The position numbers and the translations under genes are program-made. A model generated the notes under the pieces. It did not search any database. It was not told the DNA's origin and saw only the letters and a list, made by a program, of their open reading frames with translations. This document shows, piece after piece, positions 1 to 7,988 of a stretch of 64,000 bases of DNA; the first letter of the stretch is position 1, and every line of letters begins with the position of its first letter. Source of the DNA: an uncultured Duncaniella sp. (GTDB taxonomy: Bacteria > Bacteroidota > Bacteroidia > Bacteroidales > Muribaculaceae); NCBI GenBank assembly GCA_910577335.1, contig CAJTMJ010000012.1, positions 1-64,000 on the forward strand, read 5' to 3'.

Positions 1-214
1 GTGAAAGTTGAGGCTTTTGCTTAATTTTTTTGTAGGGAGTTCTGCAACACCCTCGGGATGGTTTACGACTGTGCGTCATGAGTAGGAATATTGTTCCGTT
101 TTATTAAAAAATCAGTTAAAATTGCAAGTAATATTCACTAATGGCTGAATTTTTGTTAACTTTGCAGCTGTTTTAGTGTAAATTTGAAATAGACATTTGA
201 AATTGACAATCAAT
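1..214. other. Window edge and malic enzyme leader
   Basis: No gene is recognised in this stretch. It ends with a probable -7 element, TAACTTTG at 157-164, followed by the malic enzyme gene. A copy of TAACTGATTT lies on the minus strand at 109-118, one base away from the GAACTGATTT motif seen in several other leaders of this window. No convincing TTTG -33 element is seen at the usual distance from the -7 box. Confidence 0.5.
157..164 (+). promoter_or_regulatory. Probable -7 box of the malic enzyme gene
   Basis: TAACTTTG matches the Bacteroidota -7 consensus TAnnTTTG and lies about 50 nt before the malic enzyme start. No TTTG is found 19-21 nt upstream, so only the -7 half is supported. Confidence 0.5.
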
Positions 215-2488
215 ATGGCAAAAGTGACAAAAAAGATGGCGCTGGATTACCATCAGTATCCGCGTCCCGGCAAAATCGAAGTTATACCCACAAAACCATA
301 CGCCACTCAGGCTGACCTTGCCTTGGCTTATTCTCCCGGAGTTGCCTATCCATGTCTGGAAATTAAGGATAATCCCGAAGATGTCTACAAGTACACTGAC
401 AAGGGTAATCTTGTGGCTGTGATATCAAACGGCACCGCCGTCCTCGGTCTCGGTAACATCGGCGCTCTCGCCGGTAAACCTGTGATGGAAGGTAAAGCGC
501 TCCTTTTCAAGATTTTCGCCGGTCTCGACTGCTTCGATATAGAAGTTGACGAGAAGGATCCCGAAAAATTCATACAGATTGTCAAGGCTCTTGCTCCTAC
601 ATTCGGAGGTATTAACCTTGAGGATATCAAAGCTCCCGAGTGTTTCGAGATTGAGCAGCGTCTAAAAGCTGAATGTCCTATCCCTGTGATGCACGATGAC
701 CAGCACGGCACTGCCATCATCTCGGCTGCCGCTATGCTCAACGCTGTGGAGATTCAGGGTAAGAAGATTGAAGATATACGTCTTGTGGTTAACGGCGCGG
801 GTGCTGCCGCAGTGTCATGTACCAAGCTCTACTGTGCGCTCGGCGTGAAGATGGAGAATGTTGTCATGTGCGACAGTAAGGGTGTCATTACCAAGAAGCG
901 CACCGACCTCAATCCTCAGAAAGCCCAGTTTGCCACTTCACGTGACATATCCACCCTTGCCGAGGCTATGGTGGATGCCGATGTGTTCCTCGGACTCTCT
1001 GTCAAGGATGTGGTGACACCTGAGATGGTTAAGTCGATGGCTCCCCGCCCAATCGTGTTTGCCCTCGCTAACCCCGACCCGGAAATCGCTTACGAGACTG
1101 CTATGGCTGCCCGTCCTGACCTTATAATGGGTACCGGACGTTCTGATTATCCCAACCAGATTAACAATGTGCTCGGCTTCCCGTACATCTTCCGTGGCGC
1201 GCTCGACTGCGGTGCCACCGAGATCAACGAGACAATGAAGATATACGCTGTGCGTGCCATTGCCGAGCTTGCCAAGAAGCCCGTACCCCCCGTGGTTAAT
1301 GCCGCTTACAACCGTACCAATCTTAAGTTTGGTCCCGAATATATCATCCCGACTCCCTTTGACCCCCGTTTGCTCACATCAGTTTCTCCTGCCGTGGCTA
1401 AGGGTGCTATGGAGAGTGGTGTTGCCCGCCGTCCTATTACCGACTGGGAAGCCTACGATGAGAAGCTCCGTCTGCTTAAGGGCAATGACCGTAAGTTTAC
1501 CCGCCGTCTTAATGAAGCTGCCCGCACCAATCCCAAGCGTGTGGTATTTGCCGAAGCAAACACCGACAATATGCTTCGTGCCGCTGCTATCGCTGCTGCT
1601 GACGGTCTCTGCATACCTATCCTGCTCGGCAACGAGGAGATGATCGGCAAACGTGCGCAGCGTCTCGGCATAGATATCAACGGTATAGAGATCGTTAACC
1701 TCCGTCACGACCGTGAAGCTGCCCGCCGTGAGCGTTACGCTTATATGCTCACCACCAAACGTCAGCGTCAGGGCGAAAACTTTGAAAGCGCCCTTGATAA
1801 GATGTTTGACCGCAACTATTTCGGTATGATGATGGTGGAAACAGGCGATGCCGATGCTTTCATCGCCGGAACACGTGCCGCAAATAATCCTACAGGTGAG
1901 ATTGCCCGTGAGGTTATCGGTATCAAGGACGGTTACAACCACTTCGCCACCATGCACGTCATGGAGACCACCAAGGGTACTTACTTCCTTGCCGACACTA
2001 TGATCAACGGCAGTGCCGATGAGGAAACCCTCCTTGATGTGGCGCGTCTGTCGGCTGATGCTGTCAAATTCTTCGCCCATGACCCTGTTATGGCTCTTGT
2101 GTCATACTCTAACTTCGGCTCAAACAAGGAGCCTGAATGTTCTAAGGTTCACAACGTGGTTGAGAAGATGCACAAGCTCTATCCCGACCTCCCCGTGGAT
2201 GGTGAAATGCAGATGAACTACGCTCTTAACCGCCCGGTGCGCGACAAGGTTTATCCCTTCACACGCCTTTACGGTAAGGATGTCAATACCCTCGTGTTCC
2301 CCAACCTCAGTGCGGCTAATTCAGCTTACCGCTTGATGCTTGAGATGGGTGTCGGTGAGACAATCGGCCCGATTCAGATGGGTCTTAAGAAGCCTATCCA
2401 CTTCATCAACGTCGATGCCGAAGTTCGCGATATCATCAACCTTATCGCAATCGCCGTAATCGACGCCGCCGTAATGGACAACAAATAA
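215..2488 (+). CDS. maeB: NADP-dependent malic enzyme with phosphotransacetylase-like C-domain
   Basis: Converts malate to pyruvate and CO2 with NADP+ reduction in the cytoplasm, feeding pyruvate and NADPH metabolism. The protein is about 757 residues, the length of the large two-domain MaeB class. The N-terminal malic domain shows the early AYSPGVAYPC segment and the MHDDQHGTA stretch of the active site, followed by a Rossmann segment (VVNGAGAAA). The last third resembles a phosphate acetyltransferase domain, which in this family is usually regulatory. The ATG at 215 is preferred over an in-frame TTG at 197, because the protein then starts MAKVTKK like its relatives. The gene stands alone, with its own promoter and a hairpin terminator about 140 nt after the stop. 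Confidence 0.95.
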   Translation: MAKVTKKMALDYHQYPRPGKIEVIPTKPYATQADLALAYSPGVAYPCLEIKDNPEDVYKYTDKGNLVAVISNGTAVLGLGNIGALAGKPVMEGKALLFKIFAGLDCFDIEVDEKDPEKFIQIVKALAPTFGGINLEDIKAPECFEIEQRLKAECPIPVMHDDQHGTAIISAAAMLNAVEIQGKKIEDIRLVVNGAGAAAVSCTKLYCALGVKMENVVMCDSKGVITKKRTDLNPQKAQFATSRDISTLAEAMVDADVFLGLSVKDVVTPEMVKSMAPRPIVFALANPDPEIAYETAMAARPDLIMGTGRSDYPNQINNVLGFPYIFRGALDCGATEINETMKIYAVRAIAELAKKPVPPVVNAAYNRTNLKFGPEYIIPTPFDPRLLTSVSPAVAKGAMESGVARRPITDWEAYDEKLRLLKGNDRKFTRRLNEAARTNPKRVVFAEANTDNMLRAAAIAAADGLCIPILLGNEEMIGKRAQRLGIDINGIEIVNLRHDREAARRERYAYMLTTKRQRQGENFESALDKMFDRNYFGMMMVETGDADAFIAGTRAANNPTGEIAREVIGIKDGYNHFATMHVMETTKGTYFLADTMINGSADEETLLDVARLSADAVKFFAHDPVMALVSYSNFGSNKEPECSKVHNVVEKMHKLYPDLPVDGEMQMNYALNRPVRDKVYPFTRLYGKDVNTLVFPNLSAANSAYRLMLEMGVGETIGPIQMGLKKPIHFINVDAEVRDIINLIAIAVIDAAVMDNK

Positions 2489-2500
2489 CTCCAAGCCATT

Positions 2501-2586
2501 GTACGGGCGCAATACATTGCGACCGTCCCGCATCGGTCGCTGTTGAAAAGTTTCATATATGTAGTGACGCTCCGGAGCGTCCCTAA
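2501..2586. repeat. REP-like twin-hairpin element, copy 1
   Basis: Three neighbouring palindromes lie after the malic enzyme stop. CGCAATACATTGCG is at 2508-2521, GCGACCG/CGGTCGC pairs across 2519-2540, and the perfect GACGCTCCGGAGCGTC is at 2566-2581. The first shares 16 identical bases (GGCGCAATACATTGCG) with a palindrome inside queA at 23043-23060. The last resembles the hairpins at 28748-28831. This looks like a dispersed intergenic palindromic family, not a gene. Confidence 0.7.
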
Positions 2587-2629
2587 ATCTATGAAAAACA
2601 TTCCTCTTGAATAGGAACCCCACTATACT

Positions 2630-2673
2630 CCCTGCTGTCAATCCCCATAATTGATAGCAGGGATTTTTAATTT
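2630..2673 (+). terminator. Intrinsic terminator after malic enzyme
   Basis: The arms 2630-2642 and 2650-2662 (CCCTGCTGTCAAT and ATTGATAGCAGGG, one mismatch) form a stem followed by ATTTTTAATTT on the plus strand. From 2674 to 2836, before the GNAT gene, nothing further is recognised. Confidence 0.7.
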
Positions 2674-2836
2674 CCACCCATCTCCCGCTCTCAAAAATTT
2701 TTTCAAAAAATTATTGCCGAATGAAACTTTCTGACTTAAAACTGCACCTAATGAGGCAAAACAAATTAAATATGACAAGTCCACCAGTATGGCATTGCGT
2801 TCATCAAGACACCGGATCTTTCGATTTTCAACTCCA

Positions 2837-3295
2837 TCAAGGAATAACCTCTCCGCTATAGTGCAAATGCAGGAGGGGGTAGGGTTTTCCTTCGGAATCT
2901 ACTTCTGAACAACTGTGTGTGACGAATCCTGAGTGCAGGTAAAAACCAACGGCTTGCCGGTTCTGCTCATTCACATCCACATGGTCTGCTCCATGCTCTT
3001 TTATGGCGAACTGAAGTAACAGCGTCCCTACGCCCATTCCTCGGAAGCATGCGTCTACAAACAGCTGCTCTATGCTTGACCCTGCAATGCCGATAAACCC
3101 GACAGACTCACCTTCGATAGTTTTTGCGATGAACAGGTTTACCGCTTCAAAGTAAGATACGAGGTGTCTTTTATAATGTTCAAAATCCTCGTCAGTGATA
3201 AAATCATGTGTCGCCCTCACCGAACTTTCCCATATTGCCGACAGTCTCGGATAGTCTAACGGTGTGGCAGTTTCTATAATGAATTGATCAGTCAT
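2837..3295 (-). CDS. GNAT family N-acetyltransferase
   Basis: A protein of about 152 residues of the GCN5-related acetyltransferase fold, which moves an acetyl group from acetyl-CoA to an amine. The acceptor cannot be told from sequence. The central acetyl-CoA binding motif reads FRGMGVGTLLLQFA, following the beta strand IEQLFVDA. The C-terminal NRQAVGFYLHSGF matches the usual N-x-x-A-x-x-x-Y-x-x-x-G-F motif. The ATG at 3295 gives MTDQFIIETA, a normal GNAT start; the frame stays open to 3364 with a less likely extension. The gene is alone between two plus-strand units. A GAACTGATTT motif lies about 70 nt upstream in the same sense (3375-3366). Confidence 0.85.
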   Translation of the reverse strand: MTDQFIIETATPLDYPRLSAIWESSVRATHDFITDEDFEHYKRHLVSYFEAVNLFIAKTIEGESVGFIGIAGSSIEQLFVDACFRGMGVGTLLLQFAIKEHGADHVDVNEQNRQAVGFYLHSGFVTHSCSEVDSEGKPYPLLHLHYSGEVIP

Positions 3296-3365
3296 ATTCT
3301 TGTCAAATGATGGATTTACCACAAAGATATTCATAAAATGGAGACAATCCCTCTTTTCAAACAAA

Positions 3366-3375
3366 AAATCAGTTC
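3366..3375 (-). promoter_or_regulatory. GAACTGATTT leader motif upstream of GNAT
   Basis: An exact copy of GAACTGATTT in the GNAT sense direction. Unlike the other copies it shows no clear closing arm. See the finding on this motif family. Confidence 0.4.
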
Positions 3376-3432
3376 ATAATTACCGGCAGGAACAATTCAC
3401 GCTTTTCTGAGGTTATAAATTATGAATGTTAA

Positions 3433-3465
3433 ATTGAAATGTTAAACAAATTTTGCGTAAATTTG
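3433..3465 (+). promoter_or_regulatory. Promoter of the DUF1573-meaB-exchanger operon
   Basis: TAAATTTG at 3458-3465 matches the -7 consensus TAnnTTTG. ATTG at 3433-3436 lies 21 nt upstream in the -33 position. The operon's first ATG is at 3493. Confidence 0.6.
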
Positions 3466-3492
3466 TAGCGCATGATGTAATTACTATAGCTT

Positions 3493-3876
3493 ATGAAAAA
3501 GATATTTTTGATATTGCTTTTTGTCATTACTTTGGGGGGTATAGCTTCAGCCGCCGGTAAGGCAGGAATAAAGTTCGATGCAACTTCCCACGATTTCGGC
3601 ACTATCCATGAAAAGGATGGCAAGGTCTCGGCTGTCTACACATTCACCAACACCGGCGATGCCCCGCTTACTATTATCACGGTCACCAATGGCGGCTGCG
3701 GCTGCACCAAGCCCTCATATCCCTTGGAACCGATAGCTCCGGGCAAGAGCGGCGAGATCAAAATCACTTTCGACCCCAAAGGGAGGAAAGGTGAATTTAA
3801 CCGCACTGTGAAGGTAAAGACCAATGCCGGAAGCGCACGCAAAAAGCTGACATTCTCGGGCGTTGTGGTGCGTTGA
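3493..3876 (+). CDS. DUF1573 domain exported protein (short)
   Basis: A 127-residue protein with an N-terminal signal peptide (MKKIFLILLFVITLGG, cleavage near ASAAG) and a single DUF1573 domain. The domain has the typical opening FDATSHDFGTI, the core YTFTNTGDAPL and the cysteine pair in GGCGCTKP. DUF1573 is an immunoglobulin-like fold common in Bacteroidota envelope proteins. Its molecular role is unknown. It is the first gene of a four-gene plus-strand operon, 50 nt before a longer paralogue, which suggests the two act in the same place in the envelope. Confidence 0.85.
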   Translation: MKKIFLILLFVITLGGIASAAGKAGIKFDATSHDFGTIHEKDGKVSAVYTFTNTGDAPLTIITVTNGGCGCTKPSYPLEPIAPGKSGEIKITFDPKGRKGEFNRTVKVKTNAGSARKKLTFSGVVVR

Positions 3877-3926
3877 AATCTCAATCGGCATCATCAACAC
3901 TCACGTCATCATAAATTCACCTATCA

Positions 3927-5003
3927 ATGCGTAAATCAATCTTATTTGCAGCCATGGCTTTAACCGCTCTCGGCATGTCGGCTGAGGGGAAAGGGGTATG
4001 GCTTGAGACAAATCATAATTTCGGAGCCTTTGACGAGGATCTCGGAACCGTCTACTGCGATTTCAAACTGGTAAATGTGGGCGACGAACCACTTGCCATA
4101 ATTTCAGCACGTGCAAATTGCGGTTGCACTCGCCCTGAATATTCAGTCGATCCGGTGGCTCCGGGCGATACTGCTGTCATACGTGTGGGTTTTGACCCCA
4201 AGGGCCGTCCCGGACGGTTTGTCAAGAACATAAATGTGGATATCGACTCCGATCCGCTTCGCTCGAATCTCACCATTCAGGGCACTGTGATCGGGGCATC
4301 CAATACGCTCAAAACCCGTTTCCCTTATTCGCTCGGTTCCATGAAGCTGCGCTCTTTGACCATCCCGTATGGCAATGTGGACAAGGGACACACGTCAGGA
4401 CAATATGTTGAGGGCTATAATGCCTCTTCCGATACTCTCCGCCCTGTGGTGAAGGATACGCCTGATTACATCAAGGTGCTCATCCAGCCTGCGGCAGTGC
4501 CTCCCGGCGAGCAGTTCATAGTTTCTACCGTGCTTCATTCCGACCGCTGCAAGGATTGGGGGATAGTGACCGATTCATTCAAGGTATACCCGTCGGCTGA
4601 CGCCGCTGAGGGAATGACTGTGGAGACTGTCTCCATCCTTAACGAGGACTTCTCCAAGCTCACACCTGACCAGCGCAAGAACGCTCCGATGATAGAGACT
4701 GACGTGACCGCCATCGACCTCAAAAAACTCTCACGCACTGACGCTCCGATACACCGCACATTTACCATTGAGAATCTTGGCAAGAGCCCGCTGATAATCC
4801 GTGGTATATCTTGTCCTGATAAGGCGGTGGAAGTGAAGCTTAAGAACGACAAAATCAAACCCGGCAAGAAGGAGAAGGTTGAGGTGACTGTCACCCCTTC
4901 GCTTATCGGCGACACCGAACTCCTTAACGCCCGCATCAATATAGTTGCCAATGATCCCTTGCATCCGTCAACGATGGTAAGGGTTGTGGCTGAGGTAAAA
5001 TAA
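3927..5003 (+). CDS. DUF1573 domain exported protein (long)
   Basis: A 358-residue protein with a signal peptide (MRKSILFAAMALTALGMSAEG) and an N-terminal DUF1573 domain that parallels the preceding gene: TNHNFGAFDED, FKLVNVGDEPL and the cysteine motif NCGCTRPEY. The rest is beta-rich and ends in a second immunoglobulin-like region (RTFTIENLGKSPLIIRGISC), so it probably carries two or three such domains. It is likely periplasmic or surface-exposed; the function is unknown. It is the second gene of the operon, and meaB starts 33 nt downstream. Confidence 0.85.
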   Translation: MRKSILFAAMALTALGMSAEGKGVWLETNHNFGAFDEDLGTVYCDFKLVNVGDEPLAIISARANCGCTRPEYSVDPVAPGDTAVIRVGFDPKGRPGRFVKNINVDIDSDPLRSNLTIQGTVIGASNTLKTRFPYSLGSMKLRSLTIPYGNVDKGHTSGQYVEGYNASSDTLRPVVKDTPDYIKVLIQPAAVPPGEQFIVSTVLHSDRCKDWGIVTDSFKVYPSADAAEGMTVETVSILNEDFSKLTPDQRKNAPMIETDVTAIDLKKLSRTDAPIHRTFTIENLGKSPLIIRGISCPDKAVEVKLKNDKIKPGKKEKVEVTVTPSLIGDTELLNARINIVANDPLHPSTMVRVVAEVK

Positions 5004-5036
5004 TTTAAACACCCGCTTAAAATACCCTTGTAAACC

Positions 5037-6137
5037 ATGAATCACATAGAGAACGATGAAAAATATAACGGTCTGACCGTCAATAGCGGTGTGGTGCAGC
5101 CACCCGTTGTGAATCCATATCTGCAGCGTCGCAAACGCCGTCCGCTCCCTTCTGTCTCAGAAATGGTGGAGGGGATATTGAAAGGTGATGTCACAATGCT
5201 TTCACGTGCGGTGACATTGGTCGAAAGCCTTTCGCCCGATCATCAGACATTGGCTCAGGAGGTGATTGAAAAATGCCTTCCACATTCGGGCAATTCACGC
5301 CGCATAGGTATCACCGGTGTGCCCGGTGCCGGCAAAAGCACCTCGATAGATGTGTTTGGTCTGCATGTGCTGAAAAAGGGTGGTAAGCTCGCCGTACTTG
5401 CTATCGACCCTTCAAGTGAGCGGACCAAGGGTAGTATACTTGGCGATAAGACCCGTATGGAGAAGCTTGCCGTGCATCCGTCGGCGTTCATACGTCCCAG
5501 CCCTTCTGCCGGCTCACTTGGCGGTGTGGCTCGTAAGACACGTGAGACCATCGTGCTGTGTGAGGCTGCCGGATACAACAATATATTCGTCGAAACCGTA
5601 GGTGTGGGGCAGAGTGAGACCGCCGTTCACTCCATGGTGGATTTCTTCCTCCTTATCCAGCTTGCCGGCACAGGCGATGAGCTTCAGGGTATCAAGCGCG
5701 GTATCATGGAGATGGCTGACGGCATAGTCATCAATAAAGCTGACGGCGACAATATCGGTCCCGCTCAGTTGGCTCAGGCGCAGTTCCGCAGTGCGCTCCA
5801 TCTTTTCCCGCCTACAACATCGGGCTGGATGCCTGAGGTGCTTACCTATTCCGGCTATTACGAGATAGGTATCGAAGAGGTATGGGCGATGATTGACCGT
5901 TACTTTGATTTTGTGGAAGCCAACGGCTATTTCGAACGTAAGCGCAGCCAGCAAGCCCGCTATTGGATGTATGAGACCATTAACGAGCAGCTTAGAGCGC
6001 ATTTCTATAACAACCCTCAGGTCGAGATGATGCTTGGCGAGAAGGAAGCCCGTGTGCTCGAAAATCGTCAAAGCTCATTCACGGCTGCCCGTGACGTGCT
6101 CGACTACTATTTTTCATCTTTAAGAAATGTTGATTGA
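5037..6137 (+). CDS. meaB: Methylmalonyl-CoA mutase-associated GTPase MeaB
   Basis: A 366-residue cytoplasmic G3E-family GTPase that loads and protects the B12 cofactor of methylmalonyl-CoA mutase, an enzyme of propionate and succinate metabolism. Visible motifs are the Walker A GVPGAGKST (residues 94-102), the conserved AIDPSSERTKGSILGDKTRM segment, the switch region ETVGVGQSE, and the guanine-specificity NKAD. The mutase genes are not in this window. The last codons overlap the start of the following exchanger gene by 11 nt, so the two are likely co-translated. Confidence 0.93.
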   Translation: MNHIENDEKYNGLTVNSGVVQPPVVNPYLQRRKRRPLPSVSEMVEGILKGDVTMLSRAVTLVESLSPDHQTLAQEVIEKCLPHSGNSRRIGITGVPGAGKSTSIDVFGLHVLKKGGKLAVLAIDPSSERTKGSILGDKTRMEKLAVHPSAFIRPSPSAGSLGGVARKTRETIVLCEAAGYNNIFVETVGVGQSETAVHSMVDFFLLIQLAGTGDELQGIKRGIMEMADGIVINKADGDNIGPAQLAQAQFRSALHLFPPTTSGWMPEVLTYSGYYEIGIEEVWAMIDRYFDFVEANGYFERKRSQQARYWMYETINEQLRAHFYNNPQVEMMLGEKEARVLENRQSSFTAARDVLDYYFSSLRNVD

Positions 6138-7128
6138 CATACTTATCCTTATCGGTGGCACCATACTTATTCTCGGTGGGGCTAATTTCCTCACCGATGG
6201 CGCCTCGTCGCTGGCTAAAAGCTGGGGCATTACTGACCTTGTGATCGGACTTACTGTTGTGGCGTTCGGCACTTCAGCCCCGGAGCTTGTGATCAGCGTC
6301 ATGTCGTCTATAAAAGGTAACGCCGGTATTGCGATAGGTAACATTGTCGGAAGCAACATATTCAATATCCTCGTCATAGTTGGATGTGTGGCTCTTGTAT
6401 CCCCGATAAAGGTCAAGCGGAGCTACATGTCAAACGAGATTCCGTTGGTGATACTCTCGGCGTTGGTGCTGTTTATATGTGCCAATGGCGTGATTCTCGA
6501 CGGTGACTCTATGAATCAGATAAGCCGTGTGGACGGTTTGCTGATGCTTCTCTTTTTTGCGATATTCATGCGTTATACGCTCTCGATAGCCACTGAAAAA
6601 CAGGTGACGGCTCCCACTCCGGAGGCTGCGAGTGAAGCAGTTGGGGTTGAGAAGGCTGATGAGGTAAAGACGTTACCGCTGTGGCGGTCGTTGCTGTATG
6701 TTGTCGGTGGTTTGGCTGCGCTGATGTATGGCGGTAACCTGTTTGTTGACGGTGCTTCCGGCATAGCCCGTGGGCTTAATGTCAGCGAGTCGGTGATCGG
6801 TCTTACTATTGTCGCCGCCGGCACGTCGCTCCCCGATCTCGCCGCATCTGTCGCTGCCGCGCTTAAGAACAAGCCCGGTCTTGCTGTCGGCAATATTATA
6901 GGCAGCAATATTTTCAATATTTTCTTCGTGCTTGGAGTCGCTTCCACAGTCTCCCCGCTTCCGCTCGGAGGGATTACCAATCTTGACTTCCTTGTGCTGA
7001 TTGCCGCATGTCTGCTCTTTTGGCTGTTTGGCTGGTTTTTCAAAAAGCGCACTATTACCCGCGTCGAAGGCGCAGTCCTTGTGGCTTGTTTCATTGCCTA
7101 CACGGTCTACCTTGTCGTCAACGCCTGA
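6127..7128 (+). CDS. Calcium/sodium antiporter, YrbG family
   Basis: A 333-residue inner-membrane cation exchanger of the Ca2+:cation antiporter superfamily. It has the two inverted alpha repeats of the family. The first shows FGTSAPELVIS and GNIVGSNIFNI, the second AGTSLPDLAASV and GNIIGSNIFNI; the acidic residues there bind the ions. About ten membrane segments are evident, with a polar loop (residues about 155-180) between the halves. It is the last gene of the operon and overlaps meaB by 11 nt. Its 3' half is covered antisense by the long reading frame of the convergent downstream gene. Confidence 0.92.
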   Translation: MLIDILILIGGTILILGGANFLTDGASSLAKSWGITDLVIGLTVVAFGTSAPELVISVMSSIKGNAGIAIGNIVGSNIFNILVIVGCVALVSPIKVKRSYMSNEIPLVILSALVLFICANGVILDGDSMNQISRVDGLLMLLFFAIFMRYTLSIATEKQVTAPTPEAASEAVGVEKADEVKTLPLWRSLLYVVGGLAALMYGGNLFVDGASGIARGLNVSESVIGLTIVAAGTSLPDLAASVAAALKNKPGLAVGNIIGSNIFNIFFVLGVASTVSPLPLGGITNLDFLVLIAACLLFWLFGWFFKKRTITRVEGAVLVACFIAYTVYLVVNA

Positions 7129-7542
7129 GCATTTTTGAGCATCTGACGCCACGTTTGCCGTCTCTGCATCCTTTGCATCTTTTGTTCCTATTGTCTCTTT
7201 TGCCTTTATTGTCTCTTTTGCCTTTATTGTCTTTTTTGCGCCCTTTGTCTTTATCTCCTCGTTTGCTATTCTTGCTTCCTTCGCTTCTCTGCGTCGTTGT
7301 GCCGCTTCACGGGCTTTACGTGAACGCTCCGCCGCTTTTTCAAGTTCGGGCAAGATAAGCGTATACACCAATTTGACTTGTGTGTTACGCAAATAAAGCA
7401 GCACATCTTTCTCGGCAAGAAAAAGCTCAATCATCCCCATAACTATCCCTATACCGTCAATAAAACATGGATTAATGCTCTTAAAAGCATCAAATATTCT
7501 CTTATTAAAATCCTTATAAGCCTTCGTTGAAATCTGTTTCAT
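6673..7542 (-). CDS. Uncharacterised basic protein with long antisense tail
   Basis: Not recognised. The first ~95 residues look like a real protein: an ordered start (MKQISTKAYKDFNKRIFDAF), a hydrophobic stretch (IGIVMGMIELFL) and a charged helix rich in Ala, Arg, Lys and Glu. Next comes a short tandem repeat of TIKAKE (18-bp DNA unit at 7190-7225). The frame then runs 456 nt antisense into the exchanger gene, where the composition looks like a shadow translation. The real product may be only the first half, with an ancestral stop lost, or the tail may be translated. A -7 box (TATCTTTG, 7696-7689) and an 8-bp repeat tract lie upstream. Confidence 0.45.
   Translation of the reverse strand: MKQISTKAYKDFNKRIFDAFKSINPCFIDGIGIVMGMIELFLAEKDVLLYLRNTQVKLVYTLILPELEKAAERSRKAREAAQRRREAKEARIANEEIKTKGAKKTIKAKETIKAKETIGTKDAKDAETANVASDAQKCSGVDDKVDRVGNETSHKDCAFDAGNSALFEKPAKQPKEQTCGNQHKEVKIGNPSERKRGDCGSDSKHEENIENIAAYNIADSKTGLVLKRGSDRCGEIGERRAGGDNSKTDHRLADIKPTGYAGSTVNKQVTAIHQRSQTTDNIQQRPPQR
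7190..7234. repeat. 18-bp tandem repeat inside the basic protein gene
   Basis: Two full copies and one partial copy of ATTGTCTCTTTTGCCTTT (7190-7207, 7208-7225, then 7226 onward). On the minus strand this encodes the hexapeptide repeat TIKAKE. Confidence 0.8.
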
Positions 7543-7576
7543 AGTATTAAGTTTTTAAGTTTAAGATTTAAATATT

Positions 7577-7677
7577 CAAGTTGTCATGTTGTCAAATTGT
7601 CAAATTGTCAAATTTTCAAATAGTCGAGTTGTCAAGTTCTCAAATTGACGTGTGAAGTTGTCGTATTGTCAAGTTGA
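7577..7677. repeat. Degenerate 8-bp tandem repeat tract
   Basis: Nine head-to-tail octamers run from 7577 to 7648: CAAGTTGT, CATGTTGT, CAAATTGT twice, CAAATTTT, CAAATAGT, CGAGTTGT, CAAGTTCT and CAAATTGA. After a 13-nt break, two more follow (CGTATTGT and CAAGTTGA). The tract lies in the probable 5' untranslated region of the minus-strand gene starting at 7542. Confidence 0.8.
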
Positions 7678-7688
7678 AAACATGACAA

Positions 7689-7696
7689 CAAAGATA
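7689..7696 (-). promoter_or_regulatory. Probable -7 box for the basic protein gene
   Basis: Reads TATCTTTG on the minus strand, matching TAnnTTTG. No TTTG is found at the standard distance, so only the -7 element is supported. It would give a leader of about 140 nt containing the octamer repeats. Confidence 0.45.
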
Positions 7697-7743
7697 CACC
7701 CCCAAATCCCCAAAACAGTGCGAAAAATTCAATTTGATACCGA

Positions 7744-7988
7744 ATGTCCCCCAATAAGCGACATGACTATTCCCAATATAGCAATTCCTTTTCGGTAATT
7801 GCTAAAGCTAAGGAATCCTGTTATAATGCCGGAGAATCTGTGTCTGACCATTTTGCGAACTTACGCAAAATGGTTCAGATTGGTTCTAACGCAGAACGTC
7901 AATTGATGATATTATGATGACGATATATGCTCGCTATCTTGTTGAAGACCTTACTGACTATATGAGGGAGAAAGGGTTATTAATCTAA
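7744..7988 (+). pseudogene. dinD: DinD-like protein fragment, frameshifted
   Basis: A remnant of a DNA-damage-inducible protein D family gene. From 7744 the frame reads YSQYSNSFSVIAKAKESC, then VSDHFANLRKMVQIGS and AERQ, matching my memory of DinD proteins (SDHF..V.KMV.IGSGAERQ). A one-base loss near 7901 shifts the frame: the +2 frame then reads IDDIMMTIYARYLV, the next DinD block (IDDI.LTRYACYL). The similarity stops there, and the frame ends at 7988. An in-frame stop at 7735 and the missing N-terminal part show that the 5' end is lost too. It lies next to an ATPase gene pair, as expected of a decayed insertion site. Confidence 0.65.

Noticed and set aside
1379..2080. 233-codon minus-strand frame
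   Set aside because: Antisense to the malic enzyme gene. No family likeness.
2786..2848. Short plus-strand frame starting MALRSSRHRIF before the GNAT gene
   Set aside because: No likeness to any family, and it runs into the convergent GNAT gene.
3296..3364. Longer start of the GNAT gene
   Set aside because: The extra 23 residues (MFEKRDCLHF and on) are not like the start of GNAT proteins. The ATG at 3295 fits better.
5514..6071. 185-codon minus-strand frame
   Set aside because: Antisense to meaB, which is certain.
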